A DNA stretch of 38,892 nucleotides from a virus, in the IMG/VR virus record IMGVR_UViG_3300035670_000584, positions 1-38,892 of that record; one strand, given 5' to 3'. Both the position numbers and the translations under genes were made by a program. This document shows positions 20,343-29,033 of the stretch, in pieces; within the stretch, counting starts at the first letter, position 1; every line of letters begins with the position of its first letter. The notes below the pieces were generated by a model. The model was given only the letters and a program-made list of their open reading frames with translations. It was not told the origin of the DNA and did no database searches.

Positions 20343-21521
20343 ATGGTAAAGACCGATTACGTTATAGAGCAAGTCAATATCAACGATTTGATTCCTGCCG
20401 AATATAATCCACGCAAGGGTTCACCGAAACAATACGATGAGTTGAAAAAGTCAATGGAACGGTTCGGAATGGTTGACCCGATTATCGTGAACAAGGCAGA
20501 AGAACGAAAGAATATAATTATCGGTGGGCATTTCAGATATAAAGTCGCTCGGGATATTGGGTTGCAGAGCGTTCCTGTTGTCTATATTGACGTTCCCGAT
20601 TTAAAGAAGGAGCAGGAATTAAACCTGCGGTTGAATAAGAACACGGGTGAGTTTGACTTTGATTTGTTGGCTAATATTGATGAGCAACTACTTGTTGATG
20701 TTGGCTTTACATCCGAGGAATTAGATAGGATATTCCAAATTAACAACGACGAGAAGGATGATGTCGTCCCAGAAGTGCAGGATAACGAGTTTGATGTTAA
20801 GCGTGGGGATATTTGGAAGCTTGGGAATCATCGTCTTATGTGTGGAGATAGCACGAACGCAGGTGATGTTGCGTTGCTGATGGACGGGAAAAGGTCAGGG
20901 ATGATACACACAGACCCACCGTATAACGTTGATTATGGAGTGTCAAAAAACCCTCGCCATAAAATTAGAACAATCGAAAACGACAAGCAATCGCCAGAAG
21001 AATGGGAGAATTTCTGTAAATCATTGTTTCAGATATTTAAGGACTTTAACGATGGCGACATTTATATGTGGGGTGCGTCAAGCGGAGAAGGGATGAGGAT
21101 GAGATTGTGGCTCATCGAGAGTGGATGCCATTGGTCGGCAACGATTATATGGAAGAAGCAACAACTTGTTTTATCACCTGCTAAATATCAAAGAATATAT
21201 GAGCCGTGTTTTTATGGGTGGTTTAACAAAAGTTCTTTCGTTGGTGATAGGAAACAAACAGAAGTGTGGGAAATCGACCGTCCGTTAGATAGCAAACTGC
21301 ATCCAACAATGAAACCCGTTGAGTTATGTCAAAAGGCGATATTAAACTCAAGTGAACGAGAACAGATTGTCCTTGATTTATTTCTTGGAAGTGGCTCAAC
21401 GCTTATTGCTTGTGAGAAAACGGCACGGATTTGTTACGGGATGGAAATATCGGAGCATTATTGTTCGGTAATTATAAAGAGATGGCAGGATTTCACAGGG
21501 CAGAAGGCAGAGAAAGTATGA
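20343..21521 (+). CDS. ParB-domain / DNA methyltransferase fusion
   Basis: The protein has 392 residues. Residues 10-100 are a ParB/sulfiredoxin-type N-terminal domain (YNPRK; IIGGHFRYKVARDIG). From about residue 155 there is an N6-adenine/N4-cytosine methyltransferase: DPPYNVDYG (191-199, catalytic) and, near the end, LDLFLGSGSTLIACEKT (binding AdoMet, 344-360) then MEISEHYCSVIIKRW. The motif order (DPPY first, FxGxG last) is the beta class. Phages use such fusions next to terminase, probably to mark or protect their DNA or to control packaging. The target sequence cannot be read from the protein. The weak AAAGAG site lies just after the structured leader. Confidence 0.85.
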   Translation: MVKTDYVIEQVNINDLIPAEYNPRKGSPKQYDELKKSMERFGMVDPIIVNKAEERKNIIIGGHFRYKVARDIGLQSVPVVYIDVPDLKKEQELNLRLNKNTGEFDFDLLANIDEQLLVDVGFTSEELDRIFQINNDEKDDVVPEVQDNEFDVKRGDIWKLGNHRLMCGDSTNAGDVALLMDGKRSGMIHTDPPYNVDYGVSKNPRHKIRTIENDKQSPEEWENFCKSLFQIFKDFNDGDIYMWGASSGEGMRMRLWLIESGCHWSATIIWKKQQLVLSPAKYQRIYEPCFYGWFNKSSFVGDRKQTEVWEIDRPLDSKLHPTMKPVELCQKAILNSSEREQIVLDLFLGSGSTLIACEKTARICYGMEISEHYCSVIIKRWQDFTGQKAEKV

Positions 21522-21652
21522 ACGGCAAGTGGTTTGTTATCACTTTAATTATATTAGACGTATGCGCTTCAATAACATATTTCTGCGGTGGCGATTTTAA
21601 AAGAGGATTGTATTGGCTTTCCGCATCAACATTAACCTATTGCGTGTTATAA
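21518..21652 (+). CDS. Small membrane protein between methyltransferase and terminase
   Basis: The protein has 44 residues with two hydrophobic segments (WFVITLIILDVCASITYF; GLYWLSASTLTYCVL) separated by a Gly-Gly-Asp-Phe-Lys-Arg turn, suggesting a hairpin in the membrane. ATG 21518 overlaps the methyltransferase stop (ATGA). The next gene follows after 4 bases. Function unknown. Confidence 0.5.
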   Translation: MNGKWFVITLIILDVCASITYFCGGDFKRGLYWLSASTLTYCVL

Positions 21653-21656
21653 AGTT

Positions 21657-22046
21657 ATGGCAAACGAGCAGAATTTAAGACCAGTTAGTGTAAGCCGTGA
21701 GAAAGCTAGAGAATATGGGCGTAAAGGCGGTAAGGCTACGCAGAAGAAACGGTTACAGATAAAGAGTTTCAAAGAAGCGTGTCAGTTGTTTATGGATATG
21801 AAATGCCCAGATGGTGTGGCGAGGGAGATTAAAAAGCATTTTCCTGTTTTAGAAGACACGCAGATTAACGGGTTGACAGCGATGGTATTTGCACAGAAGG
21901 CGAAAGCGTTGAAGGGTGATAGCAAGGCGTTTGAGTTGATACGGGACACGGCAGGGGAGAAGCCGATTGATAGGATTAAGCAAGAAGGACAGATAATAAA
22001 TAAGGTTAAGGTGGAGATTGTTGGCAGAAGCACAGCAGGGAATTGA
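21657..22046 (+). CDS. Terminase small subunit (putative)
   Basis: The protein has 129 residues. It begins with a basic segment (SREKAREYGRKGGKATQKKR) common in small phage proteins directly before large terminases, followed by helices (FKEACQLFMDMKCPDG; LTAMVFAQKAKALKGDSKAF) and ends AGEKPIDRIKQEG. The small subunit selects viral DNA for packaging. It overlaps the large subunit gene by 29 bases, a usual arrangement. The call rests on position and the typical end; there is no HNH domain. Confidence 0.7.
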   Translation: MANEQNLRPVSVSREKAREYGRKGGKATQKKRLQIKSFKEACQLFMDMKCPDGVAREIKKHFPVLEDTQINGLTAMVFAQKAKALKGDSKAFELIRDTAGEKPIDRIKQEGQIINKVKVEIVGRSTAGN

Positions 22047-23199
22047 TTTAAGTATTACGGGGACACCTGTTCTTGAAAAGAATTTACAGGCAACGAGCCG
22101 TATTATTGTTAATCAAGGTGGCACACGAAGCAGTAAAACATATTCAATAGCACAGAAATATATTATTAGGTTATTGCAGGAAACAGGCAAGGTGCTAACT
22201 ATAATGCGTAAGACCTCGCCATCATTGAGGGCATCTGTCTTGCGTGATTTCTTTTGTATTTTGAATGAGTTGGGATTGTATAGTGATGAGAATTATAATA
22301 AGTCAACAGGCGAGTATTTCATAAATGGAAACCTTGTCGAGTTCATATCGTTAGACCAACCGCAGAAGAAAAGAGGGACGAAACGGAATTATGCGTGGCT
22401 AAACGAAGCGAACGAGTTTACATACGAGGATTTCTTTCAAATCGAGATAAGGACAACGGAAGAAATTACGCTTGATTATAACCCGTCAGATGAGTTCAGT
22501 TGGATATATGAGAAGGTCATACCACGTAGCGATTGCACGTTTATTCAATCAACGTATAAAGATAATCCGTTTCTTGAGGAATCGTTAGTAAACGAGATTG
22601 AACGGTTGCAGACGATTGACGAGAATTATTGGAAGATTTACGGGTTAGGGGAGCGTGGGCAATCGCAGACAACGATATACCCGAATTGGGAAATGATTGA
22701 CGTATTCCCGACAAATGTTGATGAGATAGTTTATGGCGTTGATTTCGGGTATAACAACCCGTCTGTTGTTGTTAAGGTTGGCGTTAAAGATGGCAAAAGC
22801 ATTTATGTCCACGAAGAATTATATGAATCACACCTCACGAATCAAGACCTCATAAATAAATTAAAATCAATAGTAACAAATAGAAATAAGATTATGAAAT
22901 GTGATTGCGAAGACCCTGCACGAATTGAGGAATTATGTCGGGCAGGATTCAATGCACGGGCGTGTATGAAGGGCAAGAATAGCGTTAAGGATGGCATTGA
23001 TAACGTCAAGATGTTGAAAGTCTATGTAACGAAGTCGAGCATTAATATAGAGAAAGAGCGAAGAAACTACAAATGGAAAACCGATAAAGACGGTCATGTG
23101 TTGGATGAACCTGTTAAGTTCTCCGACCATGCGATGGATGCAATCAGGTATGCAATAGGCGATTTCAAAGAATGTGAGGTTAGAGCGTGGGATTTATAA
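22018..23199 (+). CDS. Terminase large subunit (Terminase_3/PBSX type)
   Basis: The protein has 393 residues. The ATPase part has Walker A GGTRSSKT (34-41), a Walker B-like WLNEAN (127-132) and the coupling region TTEEITLDYNPSDEFSWIY. The nuclease part has VYGVDFGYNN (Asp242), CDCEDPARIEEL (Asp296/Glu298) and FSDHAMDAIRYAIGD (Asp370/Asp374). It translocates DNA into the procapsid and cuts it. It begins with TTG (22018, or 22021) after AAGGTGGAG; no ATG exists before the Walker motif, so a non-ATG start is required. It overlaps both neighbours, and the portal start lies within its end. Confidence 0.92.
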   Translation: MLAEAQQGIDLSITGTPVLEKNLQATSRIIVNQGGTRSSKTYSIAQKYIIRLLQETGKVLTIMRKTSPSLRASVLRDFFCILNELGLYSDENYNKSTGEYFINGNLVEFISLDQPQKKRGTKRNYAWLNEANEFTYEDFFQIEIRTTEEITLDYNPSDEFSWIYEKVIPRSDCTFIQSTYKDNPFLEESLVNEIERLQTIDENYWKIYGLGERGQSQTTIYPNWEMIDVFPTNVDEIVYGVDFGYNNPSVVVKVGVKDGKSIYVHEELYESHLTNQDLINKLKSIVTNRNKIMKCDCEDPARIEELCRAGFNARACMKGKNSVKDGIDNVKMLKVYVTKSSINIEKERRNYKWKTDKDGHVLDEPVKFSDHAMDAIRYAIGDFKECEVRAWDL

Positions 23200-25247
23200 G
23201 CAAGATAATAAACCTGTTTAAAAAACCTGCCGAAACGGTAGTTGTTCAAAAGGATTCACAATGGGGGAAGTTATGGAAAACGGTCAACGAAAGTCAAATC
23301 CTAGATAGTTCGCAGGGTGTGGCATTACCGTATGAGCAAGTGCCGAGTGTATATAAGGCAGTAAAGGCGATTTGCGATAACGTGCCACAAGCGGAGTTAG
23401 GGTTCTTTGATTGGCAAAAGGACGAACGTGATTACGATTCAGCGAGTGCAAAGGCATTGATTGCGTTATTCGATAAGCCGAATCCATTAATGTCAGGCAG
23501 GGATTTCATTCAGTATTGTGCAGGGTATTACTCATTATACGGTGAGTGTTTCGTCATTAAGCAGAACAAGAACAGGGGAGAAATGACAGTAGGGCAGTTG
23601 ACAGGGACACAGTTGCCTGATGAGTTATGGACATTTGACCCGACACAGTTTCAAGCCGTGATTGAGGAAGGGCGTTTGGTGGCGTGGAATTATGGCAACA
23701 AGATGAGGTTTAGTTTGAATGAAGTGATTGTGGTTAAGGACTTTAATCCACGTGATGTAGTGCGTGGACTTGCGCCAACGAAAGCGATTAGGAAGTTGAT
23801 TGATATTGACTATCAAACATTAGTATATAACAAATCGTTCTTTGACCATGATGCAACGTGTGGGTTTGTTTTAAAGACAGACAAGAACATGACGGAAGAA
23901 CAACGAGAGCAGTTGCAGATATGGTGGAATAACAGGTATAAGGGTGCGAGTAACGCATATAAGTTAGCGGTCATGGAAGGCGGTTTAACGCCTGAACGGT
24001 TATCGGTAACACCGAAGGAAATGGATTTCATAGAACAAAAGAAATTTACCCGTGAGGAGATAACGGGGACATGGCGTGTGCCGAAATGTTTACTAAATAT
24101 TACAGATGATATTAATTATGCAACGTATGTCGGTCAGGTAAAGTCATTTTGGCAATATGGCATTATGCCGATTTTGTTAAAGTTTGAGGATGCGTTCAAT
24201 ACACGTATAGTTGTGCCGTTTGATTCACGGTTATATTGCAAGTTTGATTTATCACAAGTTCCTGCCTTTCAAGAGGATTTAGGTGCGAAGGTTGATACGG
24301 CAACGAAGTTGTTTAATATCGGGATTCCGTTAAATGCGATTAATGCACGGTTAGGGTTAGGGTTTGATGAGTTTGAATGGGGTGATTCACCTTACAATCA
24401 GGATGCGTATGGTAGTTATGAAGAAGAACAGACAGAAGATAAAGAAGAAGAAGGCGAGAAGGCGGTCAAGCATTGTGCGGTTGATAGTGGTAAGCGTATG
24501 ACGAAGGCGGAGAAGATTGTTGCGTGGCAGAAGTTTATCAGAACGCATGAAGCGATAGAACATAGGATGAGGGGAGCGGTTAAAAAGTTCTTCTATGAAC
24601 AACGAGTTAGGGTGTTATCTACCATTGATGCTCTGTCAGGAACAGACAAAGCAATTAAAGCACAAGCGACCATAGGCATAAATTGGGGTGGCGAAAAAGA
24701 AATGCTAAAGGCAAAGATAACACCTTATCTCGCATCTGCGATTAAAGAGGGCGTTAAGCAAGGGCAGAAACGAGTTCCGTTCATGGTTAATCGTGAGATA
24801 TTAGAGCAACGGATTCAATCGTTGATAGTGCAAAGGCGAATGAGCATCGAACGGGTGCAGGATACGGTTGAGAAGTTGGTTGATAGTGCGATGGCAAATT
24901 ACGTTACTGGGCAATCTATCACAAAATTAGCGGATGAAATAAAGCAGATATACAACAAGGCAGGGAATCGGGCGTTGACGATTGCACGGACGGAAACAGG
25001 CGTTGCATTGAATAGCGGTTCGTTCATGTATTACGAGCAGGTGCAGAAGGAAAGCGGTTACGTGATGTATAAGGAATGGATTACGGCAAATGATGAAATG
25101 GTTAGGGAATCGCATCAAGAGGTTGAGAACGAGGTTGTTTTATTAAAAGAGGATTTCTCAAATGGGTTAGCATATCCGAATGACCCAAAGGGTGAACCTG
25201 AAGATATAATAAATTGTCGATGCACATACGCAACAATAGTTGAATAA
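23187..25247 (+). CDS. Portal protein fused to a MuF-type head morphogenesis domain
   Basis: The protein has 686 residues. Residues 1-420 are an HK97-type portal (PSVYKAVKAICDNVPQAEL; NPLMSGRDFIQYCAGYYSLY; then TWRVPKCLLNI). After an acidic linker (about 415-430, EEEQTEDKEEEGE) comes a MuF-like region: ARTETGVALNSGSFMYYEQV, KEWITANDEMVRESHQ and a terminal block with Asp-Ile-Ile-Asn-Cys-Arg-Cys. Portal forms the DNA entry ring, and MuF proteins are minor head proteins, normally separate genes. GTG 23187 overlaps the terminase stop by 13 bases. Confidence 0.88.
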   Translation: MGFISKIINLFKKPAETVVVQKDSQWGKLWKTVNESQILDSSQGVALPYEQVPSVYKAVKAICDNVPQAELGFFDWQKDERDYDSASAKALIALFDKPNPLMSGRDFIQYCAGYYSLYGECFVIKQNKNRGEMTVGQLTGTQLPDELWTFDPTQFQAVIEEGRLVAWNYGNKMRFSLNEVIVVKDFNPRDVVRGLAPTKAIRKLIDIDYQTLVYNKSFFDHDATCGFVLKTDKNMTEEQREQLQIWWNNRYKGASNAYKLAVMEGGLTPERLSVTPKEMDFIEQKKFTREEITGTWRVPKCLLNITDDINYATYVGQVKSFWQYGIMPILLKFEDAFNTRIVVPFDSRLYCKFDLSQVPAFQEDLGAKVDTATKLFNIGIPLNAINARLGLGFDEFEWGDSPYNQDAYGSYEEEQTEDKEEEGEKAVKHCAVDSGKRMTKAEKIVAWQKFIRTHEAIEHRMRGAVKKFFYEQRVRVLSTIDALSGTDKAIKAQATIGINWGGEKEMLKAKITPYLASAIKEGVKQGQKRVPFMVNREILEQRIQSLIVQRRMSIERVQDTVEKLVDSAMANYVTGQSITKLADEIKQIYNKAGNRALTIARTETGVALNSGSFMYYEQVQKESGYVMYKEWITANDEMVRESHQEVENEVVLLKEDFSNGLAYPNDPKGEPEDIINCRCTYATIVE

Positions 25248-25260
25248 AAGGGGTGAGGTA

Positions 25261-26148
25261 ATGGAAAAGGTTTTCAAGACGTTTAAAGGTGAAGTGAAAG
25301 CGGTTGATGAGAAGGAGCGAATCGTTGAAGTGATTGTATCAACCGAGTCGAAGGATAGGGACAGCGAACGGATTTTATTAAGTTCATTTAAGAAACGGTT
25401 AGGGACGTATAAGGCACATCCTATTTTGTTATCAAGCCATAGATACGATTCGTTGCAAAATCAGATTGGCGAAGCGGTAAGCGTTAAGGTTACAGACGAT
25501 GGATTGAGGGCGAAGTTCAAATATTACACGGGAGAAGGAAATGCGGAAGCAGATTGGGGATTTAACCTTGCAACAAAGGGAATCGCAGGTTATTCGATTG
25601 GCTTTATGGCACATCAATTCGAGGATTCTACAAAAGAGGAATTTGAAAAGACAGGAATATGGCGAACATTTACCGATATTGAGTTATTTGAAATAAGTCA
25701 GGTTTTGATTCCATCAAATCGTGATGCGGTGCAGGAACGGCAAGGGAAAGCGGAAGGAATAGAGCGTGAGATGTGCGAGTTGGCTATTAAGTCAATATTT
25801 CCTGCCGAGATTAAGGCAGAGGATACGACAACGACCGAACAGAACACTACTATTGAAAATGTTAAGCAAGAAAATATAGAAGCGGTCATTACGGAAGTGA
25901 AAGAAACAGGCGTTAGCGAGGAACGGGTTAAGGAATTGATTGCGGAGTTTGTTAAGTCAGATGAGTTCGTTGGTATTGTAAAATCAATCACAACGGAGAA
26001 ACAAGATAAGCATTATTCAGAATTATTATTTAAGTCAAGTAAAGAAGATGAAAACGGTGAAGTGGATATTGAATCCGATGAACTTTCACCACTAATAGAT
26101 ATGATTAGGTCAACAATCAAAGATTCGTTAAAAGGAGTTGTAAAATAA
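25261..26148 (+). CDS. Prohead protease (S78/U35 type) with scaffold-like tail
   Basis: The protein has 295 residues. Residues 1-165 match HK97-type prohead proteases: STESKDRDSERILLSSF, a candidate catalytic His in ILLSSHRYDS, Ser in AGYSIGFMAHQ, and LFEISQVLIPSNRDAV. The rest is acidic, helical and low complexity and probably works as a scaffold that is later degraded. ATG 25261 with AAGGGGTGAGG is preferred to an upstream TTG. The stop overlaps the capsid start (TAATG). Confidence 0.88.
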   Translation: MEKVFKTFKGEVKAVDEKERIVEVIVSTESKDRDSERILLSSFKKRLGTYKAHPILLSSHRYDSLQNQIGEAVSVKVTDDGLRAKFKYYTGEGNAEADWGFNLATKGIAGYSIGFMAHQFEDSTKEEFEKTGIWRTFTDIELFEISQVLIPSNRDAVQERQGKAEGIEREMCELAIKSIFPAEIKAEDTTTTEQNTTIENVKQENIEAVITEVKETGVSEERVKELIAEFVKSDEFVGIVKSITTEKQDKHYSELLFKSSKEDENGEVDIESDELSPLIDMIRSTIKDSLKGVVK

Positions 26149-27353
26149 TGGAAGATATTTTGAAGGAAGTAAAAGGAGCAATACAACCTGCGATTGACAA
26201 AATTGCAGATGTCGAGAAGTCAGTAAAAGAATTGGGCGAGAAGGTTAAGAAGATTGAGGATTTACCTGCGATGCAAGCACCTGCAATCAAAACTCGTTCA
26301 CAGATTTACAAAGGGTATAACCTTGATTATCAGTTATCAAATATTCGTAATAATGCGAAAGCATTGGGATTGAAAACCCTTGCTGATGATGAGAAGGCAG
26401 ACGATTTCAGCAAGTTCGTCATTGATTTCTTGAAAGTAAAACGTGGCGATATGTCTGCTCAAGAAGGTCTGAAACAGTTTTACGCAAAAGCACAGATGCA
26501 GAACAACACGGATTCAGAGGGCGGTTATTTAGTTCCGCAAGAGTATGCAACGGATATTATTCAACTCGCTCGTAACCGTTCATTTGCATTGAATGAATGT
26601 TCGGTTATCCCGATGAGCCGTGATACGCTGAAGATTCCAAAAGAATTAACGCTCGTCAGCGTTGAGTGGGATGTCGAGGAAGGTGCGATTGGCGAAAGTG
26701 AGCCGACCTTTGCAGAAATTGATTTAACAAACAGACGGTTGAACGCTTATGCTAAAGTAACGAATGAATTGTTGCAGGATTCAGCGATTGATATTGTCGG
26801 TATGTTAACCGAGCAGTTTGCGTATGCCACAGGTCTTGAATTGGACAATCAGGTATTGAACGGAACAGGAGCGCCATGCTCGGGACTTTTGACGGCAAAT
26901 GCAGGTTATTCGGTTATTTGCGCTTCGGGTGCAAGTATGTCAACGGTTACGGCAGGGAAATTCAGCGAAATGATTAGCAAAATTGAGGAAGGTTATTTGC
27001 AGGGTTCAAAGTTTGTGATTAACCGTCTTGGTTTACATTATTTGCGGTCATTAGCAGATAGTACGGGACAACCGATTTTCGCTATGCCACAGGGTTCGGT
27101 TGCAGGAACGATATTCCAATATCCGTATATCATGTCTGAAAAGATTGCAAATACAGACGGTGCATCAAAGGCATTTGTTGTATTCGGTAATCTTAAAAAG
27201 TTTCTCATTGGGCAGAGATTAGGGACTATGTCATTGGATGTTGACCCTTACACATTGTTCTTATCGTATGCAACCCAATTCAGGATTGTAACGAGATGGG
27301 CATTGGCTAATGGTAATACATCAGCGTTCGTTCGTTTATTGACAAGTTCGTAA
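26148..27353 (+). CDS. Major capsid protein (HK97 fold)
   Basis: The protein has 401 residues. Residues 1-45 form a helical, charged delta-like domain (ILKEVKGAIQPAIDKI and VKELGEKVKKIEDL). It is normally removed by the protease at about residues 45-115, just before a mature N-terminus in front of GGYLVPQEYATDI. HK97 landmarks follow: EEGAIGESEPTFAEIDL, VTNELLQDSAIDIVG, LELDNQVLNGTGAPCSGLL, and the end VTRWALANGNTSAFVRL. It forms the icosahedral shell. It begins in the protease stop, and the gap after it (27354-27442) contains a hairpin. Confidence 0.93.
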   Translation: MEDILKEVKGAIQPAIDKIADVEKSVKELGEKVKKIEDLPAMQAPAIKTRSQIYKGYNLDYQLSNIRNNAKALGLKTLADDEKADDFSKFVIDFLKVKRGDMSAQEGLKQFYAKAQMQNNTDSEGGYLVPQEYATDIIQLARNRSFALNECSVIPMSRDTLKIPKELTLVSVEWDVEEGAIGESEPTFAEIDLTNRRLNAYAKVTNELLQDSAIDIVGMLTEQFAYATGLELDNQVLNGTGAPCSGLLTANAGYSVICASGASMSTVTAGKFSEMISKIEEGYLQGSKFVINRLGLHYLRSLADSTGQPIFAMPQGSVAGTIFQYPYIMSEKIANTDGASKAFVVFGNLKKFLIGQRLGTMSLDVDPYTLFLSYATQFRIVTRWALANGNTSAFVRLLTSS

Positions 27354-27375
27354 TTTGAAAAGAGTTTGACGGGGT

Positions 27376-27424
27376 GTGTGCAGGGTTGAGATTGGCGTTC
27401 CCTACTCCGCTTGACCTTGCACAC
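27376..27424 (+). other. Hairpin after the capsid gene
   Basis: GTGTGCAGGGT (27376-27386) pairs with ACCTTGCACAC (27414-27424), 11 pairs including one G-U, loop of 27 bases, followed by only three T. It may be a partial terminator or an RNA end that raises capsid mRNA levels over the downstream cassette. Confidence 0.45.
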
Positions 27425-27442
27425 TTTAAAAAGAAAGAAAAT

Positions 27443-27994
27443 ATGAGAAAGATTTTAGTTATTGGTTCAGCACCGTATATCGTCAGGTGGTATAACAAGC
27501 ACAGAAGCGTTTTATTGCGTGATGGATATACGATATGTGCGATAAATAATGCGTGGGCGGTAAGTAGGGAAGATACGCAGGTGTGGTTTCATTCAACTGA
27601 TTTCTTTACATTGGATAATACGGTTAAACCTGATATAAAGAAAGATATGCTTAAAACGTGGGAGATTACGCATTATAAGGCAGAGCCGTATTGGTATGAC
27701 AAGCAAGAAAGCGGAACAATGATACTAAATGTGTTAGCACATATATTAAATGAGTTGGTTACAAATAAGGTTAAAGGAGATGTGTTTATTGCAGGATGTG
27801 ATTTGAATTATAACAATGTTATAAATCATTTCTATTGCAACGGGCAGAATGACCCGATGCGGTTCGGTGAAGATTATCTTGTAAATGAGTTGATAAAGAT
27901 GGGCAATAATTATGAGCATGAAGGGATTGGAATTTATAATGTTGGCGGTCGAGAGGATTCGTTATTGCCATTTAAGAGGATTGAAATATGTTAA
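27443..27994 (+). CDS. Rossmann-like protein, DUF115/sialyltransferase-like
   Basis: The protein has 183 residues. MRKILVIGSAPYIVRWYNKH begins with a nucleotide-binding-like strand and a Gly-x-x-Pro turn. TICAINNAWAV and VWFHSTDFFTL follow, and later VFIAGCDLNYNNVINHFYC with a conserved-looking Gly-Cys-Asp. This pattern resembles DUF115 and related sugar-nucleotide or sialyltransferase-type enzymes. It is the first of four overlapping genes with radical SAM and glycosyltransferase products. AAAGAAAGAAAAT precedes ATG 27443. The substrate is unknown and the family call tentative. Confidence 0.5.
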   Translation: MRKILVIGSAPYIVRWYNKHRSVLLRDGYTICAINNAWAVSREDTQVWFHSTDFFTLDNTVKPDIKKDMLKTWEITHYKAEPYWYDKQESGTMILNVLAHILNELVTNKVKGDVFIAGCDLNYNNVINHFYCNGQNDPMRFGEDYLVNELIKMGNNYEHEGIGIYNVGGREDSLLPFKRIEIC

Positions 27995-28830
27995 CGGTTT
28001 TATTTATGCCAACGCTACGGTGCAATTTGAAATGTGATATGTGCCATTTCAAATTACAGTATCATAAGGACGGTGTGTATGAGTGGAATGCATACGGTAA
28101 GGAGCATAAGGTTAAAGAGGAAGTCGATTGGTTTCAATGGAGTTATATGTTAAGGAAATACGAGCCATTCCATTTAGAGATTACGGGCGGTGAGCCATTA
28201 TTATATAAAGATTTGGGCAAGATATTGCAGGACATATCGCTATTATCATCATGGGCGATTACGTCAAATACATTATTAGATGTTGAAACGATACCGCTTG
28301 ATAAGTGTATATGTTGGACGGCTTCATGGCATGGCATTGATAGAGAACAGTTTTTATTTAATTTAGGGTATTTAAAAAGTCAGGTTAGTTTAAGTGTTTC
28401 TATCGTTGTTACGTTCGATAAGATTGATTATTGGTTAGCAGAAGCAGAGCAGTTCAAGACATTAGGATATAGGGTTAATTTATTACGGGAGTTAAATCCA
28501 TCGGTTAATTGGGATGGAACGCCTGAATGGAACAGATTATTAATGATGCGGTTAAATGGCTTTAATGTTGTTGAGGATGATATACCGCCAAATTATACAT
28601 TCGAAAGCGGATTCCGATGTGATGCAGGTAATAGATATTTCTGCGCTATGCCTGATGGGAATTTATATAGATGTTACAGCGAAGCGATGTTAGGTGAGCC
28701 GATTGGATATGTTGGTAGTGCGGATTTAGATATTGATTCGCACGATTGCTATTCGAAATGTCTTGCCTGTTCATTGGATTATCGGTTTAGAAAATCTAAA
28801 CTAACGAAAAAGGAAGGAATCAAATGTTAA
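27988..28830 (+). CDS. Radical SAM protein with SPASM-like cysteines
   Basis: The protein has 280 residues. Cys12, Cys16 and Cys19 (RCNLKCDMCHF) form the CxxxCxxC cluster site that binds the 4Fe-4S used with S-adenosylmethionine, and ITGGEPLLY (65-73) is the GGEP motif. A second cysteine set (Cys211, 219, 229, 254, 258, 261) looks like a SPASM/twitch auxiliary cluster site. Such enzymes often modify peptides or proteins by radical chemistry. It overlaps its upstream and downstream neighbours by 7 bases each. A radical SAM gene between capsid and neck genes is unusual. Target unknown. Confidence 0.85.
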   Translation: MLTVLFMPTLRCNLKCDMCHFKLQYHKDGVYEWNAYGKEHKVKEEVDWFQWSYMLRKYEPFHLEITGGEPLLYKDLGKILQDISLLSSWAITSNTLLDVETIPLDKCICWTASWHGIDREQFLFNLGYLKSQVSLSVSIVVTFDKIDYWLAEAEQFKTLGYRVNLLRELNPSVNWDGTPEWNRLLMMRLNGFNVVEDDIPPNYTFESGFRCDAGNRYFCAMPDGNLYRCYSEAMLGEPIGYVGSADLDIDSHDCYSKCLACSLDYRFRKSKLTKKEGIKC

Positions 28831-29033
28831 CAGGAATGTCGATTTACAGATGTCCGAAATGTAAAGGTGAATTGATGTATCACCCAGCGAGAAATGTTAA
28901 TTGCCTTAATTGTAATGTAACATTAATTGAGATTACAAAGGGAATAGTGAATAAAAGCATTATTGCGAATGATGAACAACCGATAAAGGCGAAACGTGGC
29001 AGAAAACCTAAAATCACAAGTATTGCCGTCTGA
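28824..29033 (+). CDS. Zinc-ribbon protein with AT-hook-like tail
   Basis: The protein has 69 residues. Cys pairs in RCPKCKGEL and NCLNCNVTL form a zinc ribbon (residues 9-12 and 27-30). The end, KAKRGRKPKITS, has the Arg-Gly-Arg core of an AT-hook. It overlaps the radical SAM gene by 7 bases and contains the glycosyltransferase start. It could bind DNA or RNA, or act as substrate or partner of the radical SAM protein. This is inference. Confidence 0.65.
   Translation: MLTGMSIYRCPKCKGELMYHPARNVNCLNCNVTLIEITKGIVNKSIIANDEQPIKAKRGRKPKITSIAV

Noticed and set aside
27374-27442. Upstream extension of the 27443 gene from a GTG
   Set aside because: The extension covers the hairpin, has no Rossmann-like pattern and no ribosome site; ATG 27443 directly starts the conserved strand.
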